Origin: Bugulina stolonifera
Taxonomy: Eukaryota; Bryozoa; Gymnolaemata; Cheilostomatida; Bugulidae
Direction: 5' to 3'
Length of the DNA: 64,000 bases
NCBI GenBank assembly: GCA_935421135.1
Contig: OW285188.1
Location: 6,748,733-6,812,732, forward strand
Positions within the stretch are counted from its first letter, which is position 1. The number at the start of each line of letters is the position of its first letter. The notes under the pieces were generated by a model. That model did no database searches and had not been told where the DNA came from. It saw only the letters and a program-made list of their open reading frames with translations. A program made the position numbers and the translations under genes. Below, piece by piece: positions 26,943 to 39,634 of this stretch.

Positions 26943-29900
26943 AAATAATTGCCATGAAACAAGGGTACGAGTTTTCTTTGGATTTGGCTACAATCACAGT
27001 TTGATATGTGTCCCAATTATAGGCCTTGGTCTCTCACAATCTCCAATCTACTTCATAGAATTACTGTAGTATATACATGTATATGTACAATTGTATATGT
27101 ATGTGAAATGTTTTATTTATATCTTCTGTAATACTTGTATCCGTGTACAAATTGTTAAAAACATGCAAGTTATACAACAACAGATAATCTGACTATTTGT
27201 GTAGACAAGATGTGCGGCTTACTTTGATATTTTATTTTTAAATTTTAAAATTATCTTAAAAGTTTGAGCACCTTTGGTCTACGGGATGTATTCTATCATC
27301 ATACTATATTATTATGGTTCACAAGCTTCATTTTTGTAATACTTGTTCTCAGGTCAACACAAAATTCTGAATTTAAGGGAAGGTTCTTGCAGGGAGTACC
27401 CTTTGGTTATAGCATATTTATATAACAGGGTGAAGGCTACCCTCAACATGTTGAAGAGCAAACAACTCCATTCTAATGAAAACTATTGAAAATATTCAAA
27501 TAATATATTATTACTAGCTATAATAATTTACTGCTTCAGCGTGTGAATTTGCTAGAGCACAGCTTTACTTTATTTAGAAGGTTTCTAAGCTGGAGCTAAA
27601 CATGGTGGCTAGAGCTAGACGCTTTGTTGTTTAAATACAGAATAAAAGAAAACCACACTTACAATGTATATTATGTAATAGTATTAGTACAAATAAGTAT
27701 AAGTACTACAGTAATACTATACGTCTTATACAGACTAATAGCCTCTTAAATTGAGTATTTAACTTCCTCAGTTGTTCAAGAAAAAATAAGCTCCACAAAT
27801 AGTCACCCTTTAAATTCATATGACAACAAAAGCTTATTTGATATTATGTAACAAGACAAGTAAGAAGGATATATTATATAATACTGTATTATTATAATAT
27901 ATTATATTTGTTTGTGATAAACTGGAGATTACATAATGCTTAAAGCATGTGCTTAGCTATTACATGTCTTACATGTAGGTGCAAATATTTGACGACAATT
28001 ACAATCCAAGAACAAGATACACAACTACAAGTTTAGCTCCCACCTGGTGGAGTACTGCGTATAGAAAACGGAGAATATGTGCATCTCGTTGAATGAATGA
28101 GAAGAACATGCAAGTCTTGTCCATGAAGTTTAATAGTTTTGATAATAATTAAATTTTATCTGTACCAGTGCTCTACTCTAGATTGAAATGATAAAATTGT
28201 AACGTTATACATCTTTCTCTTCTTATTTGTACTACAATTTAGCATTTCTATCTTCCTATACCCTCAGTACACATCAAGTGTTTTTACTACCAATTCATTA
28301 TTCAATCCTACTACATGTTCATTTGGAAAGAGAGCAGATAACTTCAAAATATAAACTATGTCAAAATCAGCTTCAACCGTTGTAGATTCAATAGATGATT
28401 GCAGTGTGTATTACAAGGCGAAAATAAACAAATAAATAGGCTTGGAGATCGTTTTAACTTCGCTGGCACTTTGAAAACAGCTATAAGCATTAACATAGCA
28501 TTAATTTAAAATGTTGTTTTAATAGTACATGACATGTACATGTATATGAATGTCCACAAACAATTATTTTAAAACTAAAATGCGTATGCCTAAGAATAAT
28601 AGAAGCTTCCCCCTAGCAGAGAACAAATAATATAATGTTATTTTTATTTAGACGCATGTAGAAATGACCAGGCAACAAAGTGGAAGACTAAAATGTCAAG
28701 CAACATTTTATTAGCAGATAGTGTAGCCGCATCTATGCTTGTCACTACATCGGTGACATTTGAACTAAACTCAATGATTCTTTCCTTGTTACACAAGACT
28801 CAGTATCATGTATTATACACATGTACTGTATACACGTATGCCATGTTATTTATATACCATTAGCTAAATATGAACATTAGACACCATAAAACTATAGACT
28901 AGCTAGTAGTGCATGTTACACGCTGCCTCAGCGTGTTTCAACAGACGACGGTGGTATTTATTGCGTCATCGTTGTATTCTGTTTGAATGATGTTATATTT
29001 TCCTGTAAATATCATAAATGTAGAGCTTTCTCCTCGTGATACTTACATGTAAATGTGGATTATGTACATCACCTAAAAGCATCTTCTGTGGCCAGACGTA
29101 GTATTAGACCTTTTACTTTTTGCTGGGGCAGAGTTTGGTATACTAAATCATATTTTAGTTCAAAACTAGGATAGAAATTAGGTGAGAGTGCTTACAATTG
29201 AATTGGTTTGACCGACGAGTAACGGTCAACTAATGTGCTTTAGATCTTTGTCAGGGCAGAGTTTGATGTACAAAAGACACATTTGAAATAAAACTAGGAT
29301 AAAAATCAGGTGAAAGCACAGATTTATACGTGTGCCATAGAGCACTGATTAGATTGCTCTATACTTACCTGACACAACGTCATGTTACGTCGTCACGTTA
29401 ACTGATCTATGTCTCAAGTGCAAATTAATAGAGCACTTCTGTATACAATACAACATCCTGTTTAAATTTTTTCCCACTGAGCAGTTGTAGCATATATACC
29501 TACAATATAACGCACCACTTACTACTTGTACAGCATACACAGTTATACAGGTACATGGTATGTTGTAGCAATACATTTCTGGCTCCGCCTGCTATTTTGT
29601 TTGGATTTATTTTGTTGATATTGCTGGACAACTCCATGATATACAATACTTTAAATCTGGAGGTCACCCAGAGATAGCCGTGTTTCACCTATGATGTCAC
29701 CAAGTATTTGGCACACAATGCAGCTAAATATAATGTTGTATAAATAACTGGGATTGCAATAGATTTGCACCATATAACAAGTACAATTGTGTACTAAGGC
29801 AATGGCAGTCGCTGAAATAGCTAGAATAGTAGCATAGCATAAGAGGGTTGAAGTTCATTTATAAAACCATTTATTAATAAGCCTATCCATTTTTAGTTGC

Positions 29901-31210
29901 AGTTATTTTCATCCTTTATACTGGCATTTATTACTATTTGTATTTGCATAGTAAAATATTTCATTTAGAAATATATGCACTTTATCTCACATCTATTAAT
30001 GTCCCATACACTGCAGTACTTTGATTGGGAGATGTTGAAATGTCACCTGCAGTTCTATGTAAAGATGGACTAGTTTAGCAAGGTTAGTGTGTAATAATGT
30101 AGCGGTTCACCTCATATAGGAGCAAATTATGGAGTTGTCTCCCTCAGTATGTTAACATAGCCCTCTAAAAACATGAGGCTCCTGAACTTTGGCACTGACT
30201 TAGACCATAAAGATACACTTTCTATATCTGCAAAAAGCAGACAATAAAAGTTGCGCCCTCTTTATAGTAGCTGAACATACTTTAGTAAATGAAATAAACG
30301 GTAGTTATCCACTCTTTAAGCAAAGATATATTGGTCATGTGTGTTTAATCATAAAACAATAGCAGTATTGACTCTGCTACATCCCAATAATAAGCTGTTA
30401 TTTAATATTAGCAAGGGATGTATATATTATTAGAACTACATGTACAGTACATGTATGTACACATTGTATAATACACAATGACACTAGTAAAGGTGCTGTT
30501 AGGTGGAGAGAAGAGGAGGAAGGTAGGTACATGTACCTTGTACATCCCTGGAGAGACTCACAAACACTTGATTTGTTCCAGGCCTTCTTATATGAGGAGA
30601 TTGTTGACAGTAATGTTGTTATTATTGTTTTGCCTCACTGATAGGAATGCTGTAAGCCTCTACAGTATTCTACAATATTCCGCAAGTATCCATTATGACA
30701 ATCTAATTATGCATTGGCAGTGGTGGTACAATAATTACATTTAAATTTATTTCATAGAAAGAAAAGAAATGTTAGCAAAAAGTAAATTGTACATGACAGA
30801 AAAGTTTGACAGGTACTTCTGCTGATGGAATATGCCATTGTTCCAACTTACTAAATCCTCTTTTTGAAATGGAACAAATATTTAAATTCAAATATTTTCT
30901 CCTATTTTAAACAATGCTTAATGATGGTGTAAAAGCTTTTGCACTCAGTGACATGAATTACTTGACTGTGATTTATAGGTTATACAGGCATTACAGGTAA
31001 GTTTAGTTTCAGCACACATCAGTCTACAATTGTAATTTCCATTCCTGACCCTGATTGGATAGGTGATTATACACATTAATAATTAGCCTATCACAGTGCA
31101 TGTAACATTAATTCAATTCATTGAGCTTTCTCTGCAAGTTAGGTCAATGGCATTTTGCTAATCTTTGTTTGTGGAGGTATGATATATTATAATAGAGACA
31201 GACGATTTCA
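26943..31210. other. gene-poor region upstream of TGF-beta ligand B
   Basis: No gene is recognised. A diverged direct duplication of 66 bp occurs at 29126-29191 and 29254-29319. The short frame at 30478 (MTLVKVLLGGEKRRK, then a donor-like GTAGGT) superficially resembles a ligand prodomain end but lacks any mature-domain sequence. The rest is AT-rich with TACATGTA palindromes. Confidence 0.4.
29126..29319 (+). repeat. diverged tandem duplication, period 128 bp
   Basis: GGGCAGAGTTTG at 29126 and 29254, and the endings GGTGAGAGTGC and GGTGAAAGCAC, mark two 66-bp similar blocks in direct orientation separated by 62 bp. It is non-coding. Confidence 0.55.
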
Positions 31211-31218
31211 TATAAAAG
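31211..31218 (+). promoter_or_regulatory. TATA box of TGF-beta ligand B
   Basis: A canonical TATAAAAG sits 117 bp before the ATG at 31335. This would place transcription initiation near 31240 and give a 5' UTR of ~95 nt. Confidence 0.6.
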
Positions 31219-31334
31219 CGGATGAAGTATGTGGAACTACAACAGTGTAACTGGATAGTCGTGAGAGACACATCTAGTGCTCCATTTTATTAAACAAACT
31301 TATCTTTTACCACAACATAGACTAACAGGATAGC

Positions 31335-34300
31335 ATGAATATGGTTACTAGAACCCTAGTTCTTTTAACAGTCGTATACCTAAATCTCATAGCTTACTCT
31401 ACGTGCCGTCTGGCACTTCATGCTGGCTCTTACAGAGGTAACAAAGTACGGCACAATTCTGCGACGCCTGCTCTTAGCACAAATTCTGGAGATTCGACAG
31501 AAAACAGTGAAGTAACGAAGAGTGTTTTGAAGCAGCTACAGAATGATATTCTAAGTAACTTAGGGATGACTAGTCCACCAAATAACTCGCGCGATGCAGT
31601 TCCAGAGTTCGCTCGACAACAGGCACTTGAACAAGCCGGGATTTTACAGTCTGACGAAGATGAAGAGCATTTCATGGCTAAGAGCTCCAATCTGTTACTC
31701 ATCGCTAAGAAAAGTAAGTAGAGAAATTACGTTATAATTTCACATTATAGTGCAGTTTCACTTTATATTATAGTTTCACTTTCAGCTCTATCTGTCGAGT
31801 TGGGATAACAGGGAAAGTAGAGTTGTAGTATATGTAGCATTACCTACTTACTAAGTACATGTACAATTGTACATACATTTTATATCCTGAAACATTTATG
31901 CAACTTACATGCAGTTAGTTACATGTACAAGTTTTAGGTCTTATTTGTTTTAAAAAAAATTTGAGTTACTCAACCCAACTGGCACCCTACCCAAATATGG
32001 AACCATGTTCTATTTTATCCGAGGAACTTTGACAACTAGGCACAGATAATAACTTCCAGATTATTAAAAAATTCAAATGATGCAAATATATATTCATGTA
32101 ATTATATTATGCTGAAGTGTACTGCTTGCTTCTCTATAGAGGCAAACTGAAGGAATAAGCAATATAGTATAAAACATTTAATGTGCATAAATTAAAATTT
32201 GATTCATTAACATTATTTGGTTATTAGCGAGGATTACCAATGCTAAGCTGAAACATACGTAGTTAGAGATATACAGTATCTGTATGCACCTGCACCAAGC
32301 ACATGTTTTCTAGCCTGCTGGACACCATGTTGTTCTTGATTTAGTCACAACTGTTGAATGGAGCAGAGTGAGCACTAGCTGGTCTGTACTACATGTAGCT
32401 GGTCTGTGCCACATGTAGCTGGTCTGTGCCACATGTAGCTGTCTGAATACTTGGTCTCTTGTCTGCCAACTTCAATAACAAACCCATTAAATTTCTAGTG
32501 CACTCAAATTTTGTACTAAGAAAATAATATTTATTTAAAAGTGGTTGCAAAAATTGAAATCTCTTGAAAGAACCTTTGTGCTAGTGCTAGTGCTCCGTCA
32601 GAGATGTTGCTAATTTTAGTACAGACAGAGAGCTGTAAACAGCAGCCAGTTTTTGGCAGCAACAATTATTGTTAGACAATTGATGACTTCTTTGAAATAG
32701 ACAATGGAGTAAACAAGTTTACACACAACTCTCAAGTATGCTACACTCTAGAGGAGTAACCTCAATCGTATAAGCTGCCCCTTGTAATCTGTTGTGTCTG
32801 ATAAAATGATATTTTGACAAGTTGTCCGAATGTGTTTGTGATGAAGTTATTATAGCATGGGAAGAATGCTGAAAGTATCGTATACTAAGTACCCCTAGTC
32901 ATTAGTATTTTAACCACAACCAGCCAGTCAGCTATCGTATTGCTGCTGTTGCTGCCTTTCCACGATGTGCTCCACATTTTCTCTAGGCATGCAGTTGACA
33001 GACAGACAGTCAGTCAGACAAACAGACAGACAGGGAATTCAACATTCCTATCATGTTTAAATAGATCCTCCATTTTATTCACTCAAACACAACAAACTTT
33101 GCAAAAAAAGTTAAATTTCAAAATTGCAGCAACTCTACAGCCAAGTATAAATTATTTCACATACTGCTAATTGTAGACAACCGTTGCTGCCATTATTCCT
33201 CTGACAATCAAGTGTTTTCTAAAAACAAACTTATTCAGCTGTAGCTCATGTAGCATAAAATTCCTAATTTTGAAAAGAAGATGCCATTTTAAAGTTTTTG
33301 AACAAGACCTATTAGCAAGATGTATTTGAACAAGACATATTTGAACAAGTAATATTAGCCTATTAGTTATTATTTTATCGTCGAACTATTTCTGGAAATA
33401 GTTCAAAGATACTGGTAGTTATTTAGTTGTTTGGTATTTACATGGAATCTAAAAGCTAGCTCAAGTTCTGAGCCCTCCAAAGAATAGGTGAGCATGTTAC
33501 TCGCCAGTGTAAACTTAGGCCAACCCCCAAGCTAGCTTGAAGAATCCTGTCGATTGGAAACCAACAATATATACATGTATACATTCCACCTACACAGTAA
33601 CTACATTTATTTACAATTATCTCACACATTTACAATGTGCAGTAGGCCAATCTGTTGGCAACTATACTGAATGGTACCAGGCATCGTACAGTGCACTACG
33701 CTATAACATAGCTCAAGGATGATCCTAGCAGAAGCAGGGCATATCCATAATCATGTGCTTCTCATCATACAAGAGTCTGTAGTTTGAGCCCCAAATTTAA
33801 GCATATTTCCAGGAAGTGGGACATGAAATGTATATGTACATGTATAATAATATGTTATTGCATGTTAGTACTTTGTAGAGATCAGTAAGATAATGTTAAT
33901 TGGTTACCAGACATCTAGAGAATGTGATAATTATAGTAATAGGTAAACTAATAACAATCATTCTTGTCTCTTTGTAGTACACACAGTTGGTTATGGGGAA
34001 GCGATCCAATTTCACATTAACTCTGTCGACAGAACTAGCAAGATGTCCGAGATTAAACTGTACTTCCACATCAACTCTGCGAATATAACCATGCGTGACG
34101 ATGAATATAACGACAACAAGATGCTTCTCCGTCTCAGTCTGTTGACGAATGAACCAGATGGTAGCATTTCCTCTCGTCTTATAGAAAACATCGGCATACA
34201 TAAACATTTGTCCGGATGGCATAGTCAAGTGATCCCAGCTAGTCTGATTAGATATGAGTTAGCGAACAGAGGTAATATCTCTGACAATGTCACCCTCAAC

Positions 34301-34747
34301 TTTCACCTTAGCTGTTTGAATTGTAATTATCAAGTATTTCCCAACGTGATTACCAAACAGAACGTACCATTCCTGAGGATGAATAGCAAGAAGCGAGTTA
34401 GAAGAACTGCTGCTAGCACTTGCCATGGCCGCTGCTGTCTTCACGAACTAATAGTCGACTTTGATGCTATGGGTTGGAACTTTGTGGTTCACCCGAGAAG
34501 GTATACAGCCAATTACTGTACTGGCAGTTGTTACGACACCACCCCAACTGAGCGGCAGACCATGCTCTCGAATAATCACGTTCTGAATTCAATGCTGGTG
34601 AAATTGAAGCAGGGCCATACAACTTCCTGCTGTACATCTCGGGCCAGTGATGAGTTGTTTATCCCTATCGTCTACATAGACTTCCTGGGGGAAGTGAGGG
34701 GTAATTCAAACACAATTAGGACCATCAATAGCTGTAATTGCTCGTGA
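31335..34747 (+). CDS. TGF-beta superfamily ligand B (latent TGF-beta-like preproprotein, 2 exons)
   Basis: Exons 31335-31713 and 33978-34747 are joined across a 2264-bp intron (GTAAGT ... tctctttgtag) to 382 residues. The ATG begins a signal peptide (RTLVLLTVVYLNLIAYSTC). Exon 1 holds the LAP straitjacket helix with NDILSNLGMTSPPN, very close to the family pattern. Exon 2 gives the rest of the prodomain, with N-glycosylation sequons (NIT, NIS, NVT). It then has a Cys pair in HLSCLNC followed by VPFL, in the place where TGF-beta LAPs carry the dimerising CxC and an RPFL-like strand. KKRVRR is the furin site. The mature domain (~113 residues) has nine Cys: STC, RCC, NYCTGSC, SCC and terminal CNC, with W-N-F-V-V-H-P-R-R in the first finger. 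Expected role: secreted, possibly latent, dimeric ligand of type I/II receptors. Ligand A lies ~20 kb upstream on the same strand. Confidence 0.93.
31714..33977 (+). other. intron of TGF-beta ligand B
   Basis: The intron is phase 1, like the first intron of ligand A, and bounded by AAA|GTAAGT and TTTGTAG|TAC. It contains a 20-bp tandem repeat at 32377-32441 and a GACAGACA/GTCAGTCA tract near 32998-33031. No nested coding sequence is seen. A second AG nine bases downstream (33985-33986) would also keep frame, so a 3-residue variant at the junction is possible. Confidence 0.6.
32377..32441 (+). repeat. 20-bp tandem repeat, ~3 copies
   Basis: The unit AGCTGGTCTGTGCCACATGT occurs just over three times with one variant copy (TACTACATGT). 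It lies within the ligand B intron. Confidence 0.8.
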
Positions 34748-37700
34748 TGATCAACGCTTCACCAAATGTCGTATGGCAGACCAAAGGTCGGTCTGACAGA
34801 CTCCAAATCTCGTCCAATCATTCATATTAATATAAATATTTATTTTTCCAATGTTGTTTTAGCATAGAACGATACTAATTAGTATAATAGTTATTATAGT
34901 AGATTATTGTTGTATATATCATGACAAGTGACCAATACTATGTGTCACTATTTAGTCTCCACTGGCTATCTCGGTACAACCTCTTTTTGGTACAAACTTT
35001 AACGCCAGGGTATATGCCCTCAACTCATTGGATCTCAAGGAGACATTTCTTTAATTGGACCAACCTTATTTGTGGACAACTGTGCGACCATTTTGCTAAC
35101 CTTATACTAGCTGAATTAATTTTCATGCTACGTATGTTGAAGGCTATGCCTGACTCTGTTTACAAAACTACATAATATGTTATATGCGTGTCTGTGATAT
35201 TGCTGTAGTGACTGTGTGATGCTTCAGCTGTCTGTAGTAGTCTGATGCTGCCAGAATTTCTCTCACAAAGCCGCCATGTTATTTATTGACTCAAAGTCAC
35301 TTATCATTAATCTCTCCAACCAAGCACCTCTCAACGTAGAATATTGTAGTGAGAGAAAAACGTACTTAGTGGCAGATCGGTAACTAAGGTGGCTGTTTGG
35401 TACCTAGTACCCAGTATTATATAATTATTATATATTGTAACCGCTTTTATTTATCTGACTGGAATATAAATATTCCTACATTTTATTTACTACTACTACT
35501 ACTACTGACTGTTATAAAACTTTTACTACATATCACGGAGTGTAACTTGACTGCTGTGTCAATTTCATATAACAAATTGTTTGATCAATAAAATTGTGAA
35601 AAAAGTTGACACTGTACGGATTATCTGTTTTATGAAAAGTATGATGAAATATTTCACAACAGTATCTTCATAAGTATGATTGTATTTCACCATCTGGAGG
35701 TGATTTTACAAGGTGGTAAAGCAAGGTGTGCCCAGTGCAGGATATTACTAGCTCTACTATATGACAATCATTCTGATTTATCCTCTCAAAACATGCTATC
35801 ATAGGTTATAAAAAAGGCCCACACCATCAATTGCACTAATTCACCAAGCTCAGACTTGGAATAACAAAGCTTATCAGTTCTGATGGCTCAATATTTAATA
35901 TGTATATCTAATATGAAAATCATACTCAGTTACATAAGACTCAGTAAAGGTAGCTAAATAGAACAAAACAAGGCTGTAGTAATCAAGTGGGCAGCAGCAG
36001 AAATTACTACCCCTGCGACATTCACTGTCCAGTAGGCAACTACACTACCAAGTGCTTAATCATTGTACAGATATTACATCAGAATAGTGCAACAACTTTC
36101 AATACAGGTAGTTAATTTTAGGCCACTGTTAAGTTGCCAAAACTTAGACAGCTAGAACGCAGAGCCAACTTCCGCCATTTCACACAGTGATAAGGCATTA
36201 AGCATGAATAAGGATGATTTTAGATAATATGCAAATAATAACAGAGTTGAAAGTAAGCTGGCACGTATTACTGCATTGATGTCAGTGAAGGTTAGTAATA
36301 TGTGTGCTGTATACAAGAATGACGCTGTATTAGTTCTTGGATGGTTCTGAGATAGCCTTTGCTCTCATTGCTACTAGTATTGCTAGCTGTAGAGTTGTAT
36401 TAACCTCAGCATTAGGTCCAATGGCAGGTAGAACCTGCAACCACTGGTCTCCAGGCTTTTAGAGTTGTGTGTACCAGTCTCTAGTTGACCATTTGCACTA
36501 CTAGAAATGGGAGGGGGGAGGGAGAGGAAGGGGGATAAATAGGCATAGACGAGGGTATAAGGGGGTAGACAAGGGTATGCGAGGGTAGACGAATGCACCT
36601 ACCTCTAAACTCAATATCACCCACTGTGCTAGGCAGTATTTTGAATTTCAAGGGCACAAACCTACCTAGTTTGGTCCACTTCAGATGCAAATAAATACAA
36701 ATCTCTATAAAACTTAATTAAATAATCATTATATATTCTTGACACCTACCCTGCATCAACAGTTTGTTTTGTAAATATTATCATCGATTGTCAACAAAAG
36801 TAGCTATGCATGTAGGTGGTAGTAATAACAATGTTGACATAAACAACAATAATGTATTTATTATCTAAATTATATTTTGTCAACTTCTAGATTTTAGATA
36901 TAAATTCACACAGGAAAGAGAACTGCTCTGACCATTGGCCAATCTTGCCATGCAATAGCATTCCGTTTAAAACAACAAAAGACTGTCCACTGCTTTGGTC
37001 ATTGATCACATATCTTTAGACAAAAAATGGCTAATATTATAGTAATTTAGCTTTTGAAATCTCACAGTTGAAATACGAATTAACTTTGGACTGGACAGTG
37101 AAATGTTTACTGCAAATACTTTGGAATGGGAATAGGACAGATGTCATAGGTTTATAGCCATTAGCAAAGTAGCCTTGTAAAAGTCAACTGATGCCGTAGT
37201 GTGTTGGCATTTGATGGTTACTATAATAGAGATAATCATGGTAATTATTGTGACTAGCCCACAAGACTTCTAAGATATTCACGTTTTTGCTCATTCGTTC
37301 GTGGAGACAAGACCTGTGTCCGCATGCCATTATCTGCAGATGAGATGTCTGACTCCACAAGCAGAACAGATACTGTGATATCCATGTGCATGCCCAAAGC
37401 TCACTGATACTATATATTATATATATACATTGTATATAATATTATATTGTTCTTAGAAATCATAAAAGATTGATGGTCGACATAAACACTATTATTATAT
37501 CCTCTACATATTTGTCTTGAGTAGATTTTGCAGACAAGATGAGGGTCCAAAGGAGAAACAATAATTTAATATTGCTGGAAAAGATTTAGTTATAAGTTCT
37601 CATGTACTTATAGAGATCATTGTTGAAATAGCAGGGGTGGCTAACCCCCCTCCCCCATAAGTCTAGACATACAGTCTCCAGTCGTGGTTATGTATTACAA

Positions 37701-38489
37701 TATCATGCAGAGGTTCAATATGGTTCAACTACCTTCTTCAAGACCGAACGCTTATGGCAGCTGGTGTACCTTACTGATAACTGATTCCAAATAATTATGC
37801 AAATCGTAATGAAATAAACCGACCGAAGTGAAATTGTCCTCAGTTGACTGACGCTGCTTTGCTAAGGTTGCAAATCACATTTATGAGGGTCAAACATTGA
37901 TGTAATGCTGTAATGTTGCAATAATTTATATCAGTAAACCAGAGCTATTGAGTATTCAATGGCTCTACAGTAAACTAGGAAGTATGGTAATATTATTAGT
38001 TGTTGGATTGCGTTGCACTGGTTTTCTATTAACCCTACAGAGCTGTTGATGGTGAGAGCTACACTGTACCCGTCACAGGATGTAAGCAAGAGGCCATATT
38101 GAGCCTGGGCCCATGTTGTAAAAAAGATTACATTGGTCAAATCTTTCAATCGGCAAATTTGATTGGGTATATGGGCCCAACATGGCATCCATAATGTTCC
38201 CCCAGTGACGCAACTCTCACAATAAATGGCTCCGACTATATTACTACTGCAATGATTAGGCTAGTCTTGTCAGTATACGCAGAACAAATAGATTCACTGT
38301 ATTAGTAGCAACCTCTGATAATTGGTGTACATAGGAATAATGTAGTTGTGATAGACCCAATGCCCTTGTCACCTGGAAGGGTCATTGACCTATTTAATTG
38401 AATTGGTACAAAATTGGAAATTCCAACCAACTTCTTGATCTGACCTTGTAAAAGCATGCATCTCTGTACCTCATTACCTATATGTACAC

Positions 38490-38560
38490 TGTGCTAGGCG
38501 ATTAGGTGCAGTAGAGGCCCCGGGTTCAAACCCCAGTCAGGGACTGGTATTTTCATGGAT
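38490..38560 (+). repeat. tRNA-like (B-box) SINE fragment
   Basis: CGGGTTCAAACCCC (38521-38534) is a perfect T-arm/B-box stem-loop, followed by AGTCAGGGACTGG. No matching D-arm or A box with correct spacing is visible upstream, so this looks like the 3' half of a tRNA-derived element. Confidence 0.35.
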
Positions 38561-38877
38561 TTGAAATAAGTCTCTGACTGCTCACAGACAAAATCCTTGC
38601 TAAAAATACAATATCTATATGTACATGTATTACACTGTTAGGTAACCCCATGTGTGACAGAAGAGGAGTAGAGTATAGACTGAGTACCAAGGGAAAGCTA
38701 CGACAGGTAACCATGGTTCTGAGACCTGATAGTCAATTTATTATACAGGAGTTTGACATAATAATATCATACATAGGTATGTCACATTCTGCCAATGGGT
38801 TCACACTCTAACACGGAAAACTGGACATTCCTCAAATTTCAGACACAGCCCAATCTGCTAAAATATTTTCTAACACA

Positions 38878-38945
38878 AGCCCGTCACAGGTCACAGAGTC
38901 GGAACGGCCTGGGCCAAAAGCAAAATCCTCATTGCTATATTCTGG
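38878..38945 (+). repeat. dispersed repeat family, partial copy 2
   Basis: CCCGTCACAGG and then GGCCTGGGCCAAAAGCAAA with ATCCTCATTG matches the left part of the element at 53820-54046; the right part is missing. Confidence 0.55.
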
Positions 38946-39634
38946 CTCAATCTATCAAATCCATTAAAAGAAGTCAATAGTCAGGTGAGAATAAAACGTG
39001 ATTGCGTAAAATCTGCCAGTGTCAATACAGAATTGTGGAGAAGATTTGGCCCCCTGGGATGGAAAAACTACAGTTACACAATAGTTTGATATTTTCACAA
39101 TATATTTGACTATCAAACCTTATAAATAGCTTACTACAACTGATTTCAGTGTACCACATAAATTAGTAATAATTGTAATCTTATTCCAATACAATAAGGA
39201 ATGCACTAAAAGAAAGACATGATTTATAATTAAAATAATATATCAGTGAATAATTATTAGAATAATGTTATTGAAGCAGAGTACCATAACAAACAGATTA
39301 AAATACAAATTATATGATTAAGAAACCTACAGGAATAAACCATGAATTGGGGGTGGTTACATGGCAGTGACATTGACAAAGAGCAATGTAAAACTAGAAC
39401 TAATACTATAGAAACAGAGTTACTCCAGTAGCATACTATAATTATATAGAATATTGGCTATAACATTCATTATGCAGTAGATGTTCAGGGGAGATAATTC
39501 AAACATTTTTAGTATCAACGATATGTGATGGTGGCAACAGTAGATGTACTATAACAGCTTATGTGTAGATTGATATATCCCATAGAGAGGCAGCGTAGGG
39601 AGAGAGACAGCAGAGTGGGCAGAGGGAGAGACAG

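Larger units (their letters stand above)
34748..39634. other. convergent intergenic region between ligand B and ACLY
   Basis: Ligand B (+) and ACLY (-) converge here, so it holds both 3' UTRs. An AATAAA at 35587-35592 is a plausible end for ligand B. No poly(A) signal for ACLY is obvious close to its stop; a minus-strand AATAAA exists at 38737-38742. A tRNA-like B box (38523-38533) and a fragment of the dispersed repeat (38878-38945) are present. The frame at 34921-35175 starts with ATG but matches nothing I know. Confidence 0.4.

Noticed and set aside
30478..30744. MTLVKVLLGGEKRRK resembles the prodomain end of ligand A (MPLVKILLNKQPGRYRR)
   Set aside because: No cystine-knot sequence follows in any frame within reach, and no acceptor precedes it; treated as chance.
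38490..38560. Functional tRNA gene
   Set aside because: A perfect T-arm is present, but no D-arm, anticodon stem or acceptor stem pairs with it.
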